Source of the DNA: Syngnathus acus | Lineage: Eukaryota > Chordata > Actinopteri > Syngnathiformes > Syngnathidae | Direction of reading: 5' to 3' | Assembly: GCF_901709675.1 (NCBI RefSeq) | Contig: NC_051088.1 | Span: 9,884,193-9,948,192, forward strand | DNA: 64,000 nucleotides | Shown here: positions 23,838-35,943 of the stretch, piece after piece | Numbering within the stretch: position 1 is the first letter of the stretch | How the letters are laid out: each line of letters starts with the position of its first letter | Translations under genes and position numbers: made by a program | The notes under the pieces: generated by a model | Told to the model about the DNA's origin: nothing | Database searches by the model: none | Seen by the model: only the letters and a program-made list of their open reading frames with translations

Positions 23838-26800
23838 CTAGCCTCTCTTTGGAGTCATGTCCTTGTAATTAAAACAAATAGTGATTAAAAACTAAATGCA
23901 TTTGACTCTGGTCCCGTATGTTTAACTCGACAAGATTGAACATGAGTTCAATAAGACTCCTGCATGGACAGATTTTGATAGGACACAAAATAAAATATGC
24001 TTGTATAGGTGGTTCTCGTTTTAGAAATGTTTATTCATACTTCATCACGTAGCACAAAAAGGCTGAACTAAGCCACTGGTTTTCAAGTCCAAGAAATGTT
24101 ACCATCCATACAAATAGATTTTTAATAAGGACATTTCAAGATCCACAGTCTAAACGCAAACAATTCCATCGAAACAAAAAGTGATAAATTATTAATCCTA
24201 GCAGGTAGATAAAATCACACCAGATGGACGGCCACACAAAGTCCAAAATCCAACAGTTGCATCGAAGGGAACAAAGTGATAAATAATAATCCTAGGAGGT
24301 GGATAAAAAGACACCTGATGGGCGGTGAGGACCACACATCGGTAAGAAGAACGATGACACAATTTCGGCCACTAAAAAGGAGAAGAAACAGAACTAATAT
24401 TGTGCTCACACCACATGACTACAAATGGCAGGACAAGCGCAATGTTTCCCACAAGGCATCCACTCTGAATGAGAAGGACTGTCAGAAAAGATGTCCTAAC
24501 TTTACTCAAATACAGACATCTAAACATTGTAAGCATTATTACGCAGCATTCTATCATAGTATAAACACAATTCGCCCCAAGAAAGGTTCCAAGAATGAAT
24601 AAATTAACAAATAATAACCTAACCATAGATAAACAAAAGAAAGTTTTTCCCTTCTTTAAGTAGTATGATTTTTTTTATCCCTCACAAAAGACTTCACTCG
24701 TGTGTTTTCTTTAAATATTCAGTGGGGCATTAAACACTACGATTTCTTTTGCACACAATAATATGGACTTTTTAAAAATACAATTACTATATTACTGAAC
24801 CCAAATATCACTTATAGTGTTAACATCCCAATTTTTAGCCACAATTACAACAATAGGCTTACCTTATCCTTGGAATCCAGGTTAAACTTCTGTTGATTTT
24901 CCTATTGGAACATCTCCCTGGAATGCAAGGCAGGGACAGATTTTGCAAATCAAGTCCTCAAAATGATAATCAAACATTATGCTTCGCCCACATTTGACAC
25001 CTCTGGCAAAAACACACCAGAATTTAGTAGGGAGGTGAGTATCAAAAGCAGGTATGGGTAACAGGACAATATTGGCCTTATTTCATTGTATCGACGTATA
25101 CGAGTCTCTGATACCATTATTATCATTATCTGGAACTAAATGGCATTGGTGACTGATAAAGCGTTTTTTTCCAAGTGAACTGTATCAGTCATATAACCTT
25201 TTAGATGGCTTTTTTAAAGAACTGTGTATATACATATATGGTACACTTAACTAGGGTTAGGGTTTCAAATTTGATCTTCAAACTAGGGTTAGGGTTTTGA
25301 TGTAGGGTTTCAAACTAGGGTTAGGGTTTCAAAGCAGGGTTAGGGTTTCAAACTAGGGTTAGGGTTTCAAACTAGGGTTAGGGTTTTGAAGGAACGTTTC
25401 AAACTAGGCTTAGTGTTTGTGCAGGGTTTCAAACAAGGGTTAGGGTTTTGAAGTATGGTTTCAAACTATTGTTAGTGTTTCAAATTAGGGTTAGGGTTTT
25501 GAAGTAGCGTTTCAAACTATTGTTAGTGTTTCAAATTAGGGTTAGGGTTTTGAAGTAGCGTTTCAAACTGTTGTTAGTGTTTCAAACTAGGGTTAGGGTT
25601 TTGATGTAGACTTTCAAACTAGGGTTAGGGTTTTGAAGTGGAGTTTCAAACTAGAGTAAGTGGTAGTGTTTCAAATTAGGGTTGGGGTTTCAAAGAAGGG
25701 TTTTAAATTCAAAACGTTCTCAGCTTGTTCAATCTACACTCCAATTTGCAGAAAATCTAACAGGCCCATGGATGCAACGACACATGACTCGGGCAGAGCG
25801 AGAATCGACCAGCGCACCCTTTGGGTACTGGTCGACTGCTCTACCACTGACCCACGGCCACCCCTAACCTGTATAACTTTGAACTTCAATTTATTTTGAA
25901 CAAAAACAAAAATTCAGGAAGTTTTCAGTTTTATTATTGCACTTTTGTCACTTTATCACTGTTTACAATCCACCCTCTCCATGTACCTGAGAATTATCCA
26001 TGAATGGAGGCTTGGCTTCATTGGCCGCATTCTTCCTATTGAGTGCTGGTGAGCTTTTCATCTGACGCAGTGATGTGCGGCCCTGGGGACTGTGGGAGCC
26101 CAGTGATGATGAGGAGTCCACAACCTCCCCACCGAGGGCCGACAGACAACTGTGCTCCGAGTCACTGAAGAACACGTTGGTGCTCTCCTCAGATGAATCT
26201 GCTGTGTCCACCAAGTAGTGAAAGATAAAACAAGTCATAAGCTCATCTTGAAAATAGAACACATAATTTTTTTTAAATACCGTAATTTTCGGACTATAAG
26301 TCGCACCGGAGTATAAGTCGCACCAGCCATAAAATGCCCAAAAAAGTGAAAAAAACCATATATATGTATATAAGTCGCTCCTGAGTATAAGTCGCTCCCC
26401 CACCCAAACTATGAAAAAAACCGCGACTTATAGTCCGGAAATTACGGTAAAATTATTATTATTCATATTATTCATATTATTATTATTATCATCATCATCA
26501 TTATGAAAGCCTGGTGCTATAAAAAAAACATGGACAGATTTGGTATCAATGTAGGAAATTCATCTAGAAATGTTTAGGAAAAAAAAATATTGATCAGTGT
26601 TATTTTGCTAACTGCCTCTGCTCTACAAACATACTCAGCGGACGATGGTTCGTTGTCCAGCGTTCACAGTCCCGATGAAGAAGACAGTGACGAGCGTTGA
26701 CCTCATTGTCCAGAACGCCGTCGGGGGCAGGGCCAGCAGCAGGGTGTCCGAGACAGCCGGCAGGGGAGAGCGAGCCGCGGCCCGACGACGAAGACGATCG

Positions 26801-29800
26801 GCTGAGGGTGGTGGAGGTGGAGCCGATGGAGTTGGGGCGAGCGTATTCTAGAGCCCTGTGTGAACAACATGCCACAGGGACTGACAACACACAGGCATAG
26901 TTGCCATGAATCACTCAAGAAGGAGCTCAGTGACCACAACAGTGTGTTCTGTTGACTTGTGTTTTACTGTTAAACAACAACTTCTTGTTATCTACAATAA
27001 TTAGTATCTACGAATTTACTGGTTCGGCCCATTTGATGACAAATTAGGATGTACTGTAAGTGATCTCAGACATACAGTGAGTTTGACACATTGATATCGA
27101 GTTGGTCACCAAAAATATTGAGTTCAAATTTACAAATGTTTTGTTAAATCAGGGTTGCTAGCCTTCGTCTCAACAACTACTGCCATGTTCGATATGTTTT
27201 TTGTTTTTGAAGTTATTTTTGTGAGGCTTTCATTTTAGTCCCAAATACCGTCAGCATTCCTTCCATAGAGCTTTTCAGATACTGAATTTGTGGAAGGACC
27301 AACGTCATGGGCAGCCAAGACAATAACTTACACTGCCCGGTCGTGACCACAAAAAATGTCCTGGGTGCAGAATGTTCCTGGCTCTTACCTCTGCCAGGCA
27401 GGATGCCGCTGACGTCTCGGTCACAGATGGCAGCCTCGCTGGGTTGAATGTCCAGGAATGTTTTGTGGCCTAGTCCCATCAACACTCGCTCCTGGAGCCT
27501 TTGTTCTGCAATATACAATACAGTCAACAGTAGTGAGCGTACTTCAATGCAGATATTTCATGTTAATCTGATTCAGTTGATACCTCTACCGTGAGTCGCC
27601 TGATCCCAGAGAATCTTCTCCAGGTCAGCGGTCCAGACTTTTTTCAGCTCGACGCTATTGGCCTTCAAAATGTAAGTGTCCTCGCTCCTCCTCCTGCGGA
27701 ACCAGATTTCAAAGCTCAGGCCACTCACGCCGGTGTCATGGGTCATCCCGATGTCGCTGGTCTGGGCCAAAGAAAGAATACAAAGGGACGCGCATTTAGA
27801 CATGATCTCTGCTTCGTGTATTTGTCCAATGCAATGAGACAAAAGCTTCACAGTCAACTTGTGAGAACAAGAAGGAACTAGGTAGTCCAAACCTTAAAGG
27901 ACTGTTTGTAGACATAAACTTCATTTCCGATTTCAGTCTTCTTGGTCTTGCTGAAGAGAATGAGATGCTCAAAGAGGAAGATGCGGCGTTGGCATTTCTT
28001 CTTCCGAAAGAAAACAGCGAACTCATCCTGTCGAATGAGCTGACCTTGCTCTTTTAAGTTAACCTGTCAGAAAAGAAGAGAAGAAAAGCTAATCCAACCA
28101 AGTAAGTAAGTGTTATGGCAGTTTATGCTTTTGCAAATTAGCAGGTTTAAATATGCTTAGGGTGTGTTTAAAGCAGTCTATGAAAAAAGATTGTGTTGAG
28201 AGCATGCAAGAGCACTAAAACCTGCTTTTATATAGACTTTAGGGCCAATTTTCTATCTCCATTTTAGACAACAGTCTTACGTCGCAGTCCTGGATAGCAT
28301 CCATGGTGAGTAGATCGTTGCCGTGACGCATCTGAAAACGAACCAGCTCAGCGGCAGCCCTGATGTCAGCCCGCTCCCCCTCTTTGCTGCTCAGCTCAGG
28401 GTCGTGGACAACCGCAGCGTTGGTAACGTCACGTGGCCAGTAGGGGGCAGTCAGACCCAGCATGTCCTGCAGCAGGAGGCTGTACTTGCTGATCCTCTGG
28501 ATGGGCCTCAGCAGATAAGAAGACAGATCCATTTTGTCCCCAAGCTCCTGCTGCTTTCTCTGTGAAGAAAGATGAAGACTTGAGCGTGGAGGGACTGTGG
28601 CAGAACTGTAACAACCATAACAGAGTCAATAAAGGCTAAATGTCTTTGTAGGGATCATTTTCTGATTTTGGAAGGTAGTATGGAAAGTCCTGAATATTCT
28701 CATGGGGAATATGTAGCTTTTCACAACCCCCCCAAAAAAGATGTCAGTTTATCTATGGCACAACAAACGGTATACTTTTGTGGATACATTTGTGTTAAGC
28801 AACACAAGGTCTTCAAAATGAAATATTCTTTTGTTTTGAAAAAGGTCCTGGGTTGTGGTCACATGAGCTATACAATCACTGATGACTAATCAGATGATTT
28901 GGTTTCTCATGCTGCTGTGTGTGTACTTTTTGTGGGTTTCTTGTCATGTGTTCTAACCCTCCAAATAAAGGAACCAGATCATTTACAAAACAAAATGGAT
29001 TTTTTTTGGTGGGTTTATTGTCATGTGTTCTAACCCCCAAATGAAGGAACCTGATCATTTACCAAACAAAACGGAAAACATAAAATGACCTTGAAGATGT
29101 CGTGGCGATGATGCAGTATCAAGGAGTCTGACTGAGGTTTGTTCTTACTGTAGAGTGCATAAAGGCCAAAACTGTCACTCTGTGGAGAGAAACAAATGTA
29201 CATCGTCATCAAGATCCGGATATTATGCGTGCTTTAAAAAAATAATTACAGACGTATTCTGATCATCATAAGTGCATTACTTCGCTGCAACATGCAGAGG
29301 TGCTGTACATTCGGTCTCAACTACTCTAGCTGTGTTATATAAAGAACATGAATTAAGCTAGAGTGTCAAATAAACAGAGCAAGTGAGGGTGATTATTAAA
29401 TGCTTAAATTACACAATTTCGGCCTGTTGAGGAAATATTATCAATCCAGCTATCCCAGCTAATAATATGTCTTTTATACTCCCGTACATTTTTGAGAAAA
29501 CAACGGGCCACAATAGCAGGATCCCTGTGGCAGGCCTCCAGCTCTGGCAGGAAGTAGTGGTTGTGGAAATCATGAAGCTTCTGCAGATTCCCAAAGATGA
29601 TGGCACGCTTGCCCCTGAGGTCCTGGGGAATGTCGAGTCTGTCCAGCAGGGGTACGTAATGAGTCAGGATGTAGCTCAAAGAGCGGACATACTCTCGCTC
29701 TGTGAACAGCAGCTCCTCCAGGACATGCTGCAACCTCCTGAGAACATGAAGCAAGGAAACATTTAATGCCATCTTAGGCTGCTGAACCTCTATTGCAAAC

Positions 29801-32800
29801 TATAGCTGCATTCATAGGATTGCACGTCAACACACAAGCAATTAGAGCACAATCATATATTTTCTACTTTACTTTAATTACAAGGTTGCAGCCTAACATA
29901 AAATACCTCTTCCATCTTTATGAATGAACCTTGATGCTGACCATCCTATTGGTATATCAAAGAAGAGGTGACGAAGAAAATAAAAGAAAACAATACCTGT
30001 AAAACTTCAATGTAAGCTTGAAGATTAGAAAACACAACGCCATGTTATTCAAATCCATCACGAACACCACTGCAACATACTTTATCCACTTACAGAGCGT
30101 TGTTGGCGCCCTCTTGTGGCCTTTCCAAACAGAATGTTCCTTCACCCTTGCCAGTGGGCAGGCTGGAGTGCTTGCTGAGATAAGCCCCGCTTTCTTCTGC
30201 AGCCCCATGATTGCAGGAGCCCTCCGAGCGGAAGCTTCCGTGGCGAGAGAGCTGAAACTTCTGAGCCTCTTGGAGGATCCGACAAGATGGCTGACCGTGG
30301 TGGGAGCAGGAGGACGACGGTCTAATCTGCTCCTTTAGAGGTGTGGAAGACTCGGACACCTCTACCGGTGTCGAGGATGAATCTTGGGACTTGGCTCGCA
30401 GGCCTCGTGCCCACGGGAACCACTGGCAGCCCACAGCGTGAGACTGTGAGAGAGCGGCGGCATCACGGTCACCTCTTGCCCTGTTCCTCTTCGTCTCTCG
30501 TTCCGCTTTCCTCGCTGACCTATTTAGGGAGTAAAAGGAATGCCAACGTCTCCAGCAAGACTGAGATGCAAACCCTAAGCCTCTGAACTTTAAAGTAGAT
30601 GTGCTAACCACCAGTTCGCTGTGCTGTTCATGTTTCTGTCATCATAACGGTTACTGCATTGTTTCCCCAATTTCCTCGAATTAGGTCAATGCTTGCGTAC
30701 CTGTGAGATGATTTTGGTGTGAGCTTTGATCCATGGTTGTCGCCATTATCACTTGTATCTTGGGCTTTGACGGGAATTTTACATTCTGCTTCAGTTGTGT
30801 TGCTCTTGCCCAGGATTGGTCTTCGTTTGACTAAATCCATTGATCCCGTCACAATGTTCTCCCACTCTGCTGTTGACTGTACCACCAGACTACCAGGTGG
30901 TGCTGTCTGAGTGCTGGCCACATCCACATAATGATGGCCGCAACACCTACTACAATGTGGCTGACTCTTGAGGACCTTGTCAGCCATATGCTGCATTCTC
31001 TCCTGAAGCAACTGCTGGGCCTCCTGGCACCGTAGCCAGGCTGCATTCCAGACCCTCATTCCCCTGGAGCCCCTCAGTGCACTGGCCTGGGCCCTCACTT
31101 CCTGGAAATGTTCTATGCTGAACTGAAGGAACTTGTTCTGGAAGAGTTGGAGGACAGAACTGTCGTCATCTGACGCTAATACGCTCGTGTGGACGTCACA
31201 CTGTCTGCTGCATGGTCCCGTGTCTTTGTTTTGATAGGTTTGATTGATAGGTGCTGTCCTTAGACTACAGGATTGGGTTGTGGTGGCATTTTGGTTCAGA
31301 TAGTCAATGCATTCAACAGCCAGAGATGTAGCCTGTAAAAGAATGAAATAACTTTCATTGCTATGCTGAATAAATCAAAGTACATCGATAAAAAAAAAAA
31401 AAAAGAAAAACTATTTTTTCCCTTTTCCCTCATTTTGACATACTGATTGCACAATGATATAAAGCACACTTACCTGCTCACAAAAATCACACAGTTTGAC
31501 CATGATCTGCAGTTCCCGTCCACATGCCTCCGCTCTACACAGGAAGTGGTCCAGGTCCGATTTGAACGCGCAGACCTGGCTGCTGAACGCCTGTGTCTCT
31601 GGGTATGACATTCCAGCCTGCTGGAGGTGCTCAGCCTCTTGTGCTAATGACATGGCATGGTGTCGACGATCCTTGGAGGAGACGGGGAGGTTTACATATT
31701 ATCATGGCGTACCTCAAACAGTGGGACTAGGAAAGCTCAAGCGGATATCACGTTTCATTAAGTGCTGTGATTACCATGCTTAAGGGAGTCGTTGATGGTG
31801 TAGGGGTGCACTTGCCTGTCTTGTGTGCCGACACCGTGAGTTCAATTCCCACATATGATGCTGTGAACGTGTGTGTGTGTGACCAAAAAAAAAAAAAAAA
31901 TTACCATGCATAACAGTCACAGACAGCAGACAAGACTCACATTAGCCTCTATAAGAAAAGCAGTGAAGCTGTTGAGGATCTGCTCCAGTTGGTCTCCAGA
32001 ACCCTCCACCGATTCGGCCTCCCGGAGATGGCGCTCACCCTCAACGTAAAACCACTGTTGCAACTATAGAAAGAGAAAGACATCATTAAAATGACCGATC
32101 AATGATCTGTCAAGCCCGGCATCGTAAATATGGCGGGACATACTTGTGTGAAATGTCCTTCCATCTCTCTGACTTGCAGCAGGTACTTCAAATGTTCCAG
32201 AGACATGTTAGAGCTCTGTACAAGGATGTGGAGCTGCTCCTCTACGTGGTTGTACAGGCTGGTGAGTGAGTCCACCGCATCACTGCATGTAGGACAAAAC
32301 CAGTCTAGTTTAATCAAAAAACTGACACTAAAAAAAAATAGGCAGAATAGAAAATATACAAAATACATTTTGTGCCCACCTGAGAGCCTCACAGTGAGGA
32401 TATCTGTGATCGCTTTCCTTCCTCAGCCGCACCAAGATGGCCCCGCCCTCCCTCTGTAGGTTGACCAATTGCTTGTCCTCCAGTACATCACGCATCAGAG
32501 TCCTCTGGTCCTTCATACACTGCTGCACAGTCTGGACAAACAAGTACACTTGCACGGTGAGACCACATCACGAGAGAGCATGATTTAATAACGCACTTAC
32601 ATGCTGAGCACATTTAATGCAAGACATTGAGATGTGTGTCATCATTTGACTGCAGTAAAACTCAGGCAATACAGTACCTGGACAGAATTGGTTCTCCGAG
32701 GCACTTTTAAATCACTGATTGCCCTCAGCAATAGACTGGATGCGTCATGAAGATCCAACGCGAATGGAAACAGTTTCTAGAAAAGACAAGGAAGTGGTCA

Positions 32801-33723
32801 TTGCGTCACATGATTCAAGGTGTCTCCAGACCACCTTCAACAGGATCTTTAAGAGAAGGAGGCTCAGAAATCCTGTCTGGCTACGGGCACTAGACGCCTA
32901 AGGCCCGCCCCTGGAGATGGGTGAACATGCCGACTCACCTGGTGAAGCTCCACCCAGTCACAGTGATTGTAGGACAGTGTTCCGTCCAGACGGAAAGTCC
33001 GTTGGCTCTCCTCCACCATCTTCATCAAGGCTTTCATTGATGTCACCACCTCAGTCTGCGTGATTCAACAAAAGTAAAATCATGACTATTCACATCATGA
33101 ATTAGCAAGAGGACAATCAGACAGACTAACCTGCATGGTGGGGCATCTCTCTGGTCGGGCGCCGCTTTCTTTATCCACTAGAAGCACCAAAGTGTTCACT
33201 GCCTGGGGACACTGCTCCTGAATACAATATATATATTTTTTTAATGTAAATTATTTAATCGATTAGTAAAATACTCTAAAACAGAACACTGCAGATTACA
33301 TTTAAAAATCTGAAAGAGAACTGCATTTTTGTGACCAATTCTGTATTCATCCACCATATGCAAAGGTGGGTAGAGAAGACAAAAATTGTGCTCAAGTAAG
33401 AGTCCTCAACTTTTTGTGACTGTCCCACACCATGTCAAAAATACCACGCAGGATGCAGCAAGTATGATTTGAAAAATAGGAAGTGCTTTGAGTAACCAGA
33501 ATCTTGCCACTGATTTGCTCTCAGAAAAAAAGACGCACTCCTCCCTAGCAAGAAACATGTAATTTGGTCTCGATCAAACTTCAGCGGTCAAGTTTGCACT
33601 TCAGATGTTTGTGCATTTCTTGCCTGCAATGTCATCAAGGCCTTGTACAGCTGTGGAAGAGGATGCGATTTCCTGGCATCAAAAATTAGGATCATCCCAA
33701 CTTCTCGGATTTCTCTCCTTAAG

Positions 33724-33755
<32 letters not shown>

Positions 33756-35943
33756 GACATCACATTGCACACTCCCAGCCCTTTACCTCTTTATTATTGT
33801 GAACTTATACTTTCATTTAGCCATATTGGAATGAGGCCGAAAAGGACACGCACAAATATCCAAATATTTCTAGATTAATCAGAATTTAATTTTGTCTAAT
33901 TTAGTGATTTTCTACAGGTGCACCTGATGATTGAGTGAAAGTAGAGCAACATCTCCAAGATCTCCTGGCTGGTAACATGAGAGCTCCATCCTTGGTGGTC
34001 TCCGTAAAGCTCGGCGATCGCCCTACCTGCTCTATCTCTGCCTCCTGCAGGGCTCAAGCATGCAAAAGTTAGGAGTGCATCCCGCCTTTCGATATTATCT
34101 CTATGTTTCAGCATCAACATGTTTCGTGGAAGGTCAGATGATTGGAAGACTATTAGAACCTGCCTGTGAGTGTTGCTACTCCTTGATAGAGAGGGTGAGC
34201 TCTGGGATCTGGAGATCCCAGAGGAAGGTGGTCCGGTCTGGGATGAGCGGAGGACGGCTGAGGATTCCTCCGAATTTCTGTTGCTGGAATTGAAGAACCA
34301 GGTGAGGAGCTTTCTGCATCTTTACCTGCGGTGGATTTACTTGCCCCATCTGTAAAAGGATGGAGCCATTTTTAATGGACAGTAGAGCCTACTGTGGTTA
34401 ATATGAAGTTGGTGAGTGGTCTACCTGGAATGGCCATCCTCACTTTGCTGATCTTGGGTGAAATTAATCGAAAGGCTGTGCTTTTTTTACATTTGACCAC
34501 GTGAAGCTGAGGGACATCTGCACAGGTGTCTTCATTTCGGCCCCTCCTGATATTCGGACCGTCGACGAGGACCAACTGGCACTTCTCTGAGGTGTCTACC
34601 ACTGCAGTGGAGAGGGAAGAACATCTTCCATCTGATTCCCGTTTGTTCTTCCATGGTGAAACAGGAGTAGACACAGTTGGACTCAGCCCAGTGGTGGTGG
34701 GTGTAGCTAGGGGGTCTTCACAATGTTGGGAACAGGTATTTGATAAGCTGTGCTCTTTGGTGGACATCACAGATGCCTTTGAATGGTCGTTGGCGCTCTC
34801 CAAAGCTTCTTCATCGCTTGATCTACTTCCATTTTGTAAACTGATGAAGCACTTCTCATACTGTTCCCGAAAAGGCAAAGTGGTCCTGCAAGTTAGAAAT
34901 TCTGGCCTTCTGTCATCCTGTCCTGGGTGGTCAGGCATCCAGAGAACATGGTTTGTATCTCCGTGTCTCCAAAATGGAGCAGTGTTTTTCTCTCCTGACT
35001 CTTCTTTGCAAATGTTTTGGTCCTGGTTACAATGAGACAGACCTTTAACAGTCTCCTTTAGTGTCTTTCTGGCATCACAATGCGAGGTTTCCCCATCCTC
35101 TTGCACAACACCTAACATGCTAGCTCTGGCCTCTGCATGCTGAACAGCAACAGGATTTCGCAGTGCGGCCCTATAGGACTTCCGATGATGACATCTCAAC
35201 TCCTGCGTTTCGGAAGATATTTTCCCTCGTCTCCTAGCCATGCATGGGGTACAGGGTTTCTCTGAGACCTGAACAGCACTCTGACACTGAGCAGATGAAG
35301 GTTCAGCTGCCATGTTTGCATCTTGTAATGTGTAGTGTGCTTGTGTTTTCTTCGATAAATGCACGAGTTCTTTATGTGACTTTGGCTGGATTTGGGTTTG
35401 CATACATGACTCCGTTTGTGATTTGGGTTGCATTTGCACCTCCGATTTCTGTTTCTGTGCAGTGCATCCAAAAAGCATTGTTGCCTGCAAAATATCAATA
35501 TAGTCTTCCTCAGTGGCTATCTGGCCTGAAAAGGGACTTACTTGCTTTGTATTTCTAACCTCAGCCTTATCGTCAACTTTGCACAATGCTAGAGGCTTGC
35601 CAACATCCATGGTTGTCTTTAGTTCCGTGCCATTAAAGCGGCTATCCCATGTGTCAGGGGACACCCAGCCAATAGGCTTTGGCTCTGCCTCTGTATCTTT
35701 GTCCCTGGCAAGCCTGGATGAGGAAGCGCTGCTAGTATCCACGAGGCAGAGAGACACCGCAATGCCGTGCTTGGCCGGACATATTCTGGTCTCTAGCGAG
35801 AGGGAAGGGTGGGGGGAATAAGATGGTAAGAATGAGGTCTGTTGAGTTACACGATAATGTTTAGTAGCAAAGGAACTGTTAGATGACAAATTGTCAGGTA
35901 AATTAGCACGAGGTGTGGCATATGAACGAGGAGGAGAGGCCAT
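23838..35943 (-). CDS. plekhg4: PLEKHG4 (puratrophin-1)-like Rho guanine-nucleotide exchange factor
   Basis: Minus-strand coding exons: 34425-35943, 34164-34349, 33924-34044, 33624-33717, 33131-33217, 32939-33055, 32678-32776, 32380-32531, 32144-32282, 31941-32063, 31474-31671, 30701-31332, 30094-30519, 29488-29737, 29090-29179, 28281-28559, 27893-28063, 27584-27761, 27389-27505, 26635-26847, 25987-26201, then two tiny exons 24863-24901 and 23838-23861. All phases agree; total 1,822 aa. Order: a long disordered N-terminus (~1-560), a CRAL-TRIO-like region (~565-700, GGRDRAGRAI, LVLLVDKES), spectrin-like helices (~735-930), a linker, DH (~1298-1504: TEREYVRSLSYIL, FGLYALYSKNKPQSDSL, LLRPIQRISKYSLLLQD), PH (~1505-1640: LKEQGQLIRQDEF, RRIFLFEHLILFSK, FEIWFRRRRSEDTY), and a Ser-rich tail. 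DH-PH proteins of this family activate Rho GTPases at the membrane and cytoskeleton. The start ATG at 35,943 has A at -3 and G at +4. PLEKHG4B is the closest alternative. The two last exons are less certain than the rest. Confidence 0.87.
24140..24340. repeat. two-copy tandem duplication, period about 95 bp
   Basis: 'gtgataaat' recurs at 24,181 and 24,276. The flanking words (atcgaa, aatcctag, aggt, gataaaa, ccacaca) follow in the same order in both copies. It lies in an intron, or in the 3' UTR if the tiny terminal exons are not used. Confidence 0.75.
25248..25690 (+). repeat. degenerate telomere-like minisatellite (TTAGGG core)
   Basis: More than a dozen copies of 'agggttaggg' are spaced about 20-35 bp apart by 'tttcaaact' and 'ttttgaagtag' linkers. 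In the middle a longer unit of about 60 bp repeats at least twice, pairing a good gggttaggg copy with a decayed 'ttgttagtg' copy. It lies inside the PLEKHG4-like gene, between the main last exon and the two tiny terminal exons. Confidence 0.85.
25785..25870 (-). mobile_element. tRNA-like SINE fragment
   Basis: On the minus strand it reads 'cgtgggtcagtggtagagca' (A-box-like) followed by 'gctggtcgattctcgctc' (B-box-like). It directly follows the telomere-like repeat. Confidence 0.55.
26278..26449. mobile_element. palindromic MITE (TACCGTAATTTTCGGACTAT family)
   Basis: It begins TACCGTAATTTTCGGACTAT and ends with the inverted counterpart; about 26 of the first 27 bases of the two ends match. 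Internal 'ataagtcgc' motifs repeat. This is a widespread non-autonomous vertebrate element. It sits 77 bp upstream (minus-strand sense) of the 25987-26201 exon of the PLEKHG4-like gene. Confidence 0.85.
28915..29060. repeat. two-copy tandem duplication, period about 78 bp
   Basis: 'tgtcatgtgttctaac' occurs at about 28,942 and 29,020, each followed by 'aaatgaaggaacc' or a near copy and 'gatcattta'. It lies in the intron between two DH-domain exons of the PLEKHG4-like gene, just downstream of the 29090-29179 exon. Confidence 0.7.
30555..30625 (-). mobile_element. tRNA-headed SINE fragment, opposite strand
   Basis: On the minus strand: 'gaactggtggttagcacatc' followed by 'gttcagaggcttagggtttg'. 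A related copy lies at 60,085-60,170 and a head-only fragment at 7,470. It is in a PLEKHG4-like intron. Confidence 0.5.
31790..31905 (+). mobile_element. SINE fragment with poly(A) tail
   Basis: A tRNA-like stretch 'aggggtgcacttgcctgtct' with B-box-like 'gagttcaattccc', then a (tg)n run and an A-run at 31,887-31,901. It lies in the intron between PLEKHG4-like exons 31941-32063 and 31474-31671. Confidence 0.5.
33722..33750. repeat. (CA)n microsatellite next to a splice acceptor
   Basis: About 14 CA repeats lie immediately upstream (minus-strand sense) of the acceptor of the 33624-33717 exon. Read on the minus strand they form a (TG)n run in place of an ordinary polypyrimidine tract. Confidence 0.85.

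Noticed and set aside
25248-25690. CRISPR-like array of repeats and spacers
   Set aside because: The spacers are themselves repeated and the genome is a vertebrate; it is a minisatellite.
25964-26403. 146-codon minus-strand open frame as one exon
   Set aside because: Its upstream half runs through a MITE; the real acceptor is at 26,201, where phase and family sequence agree.
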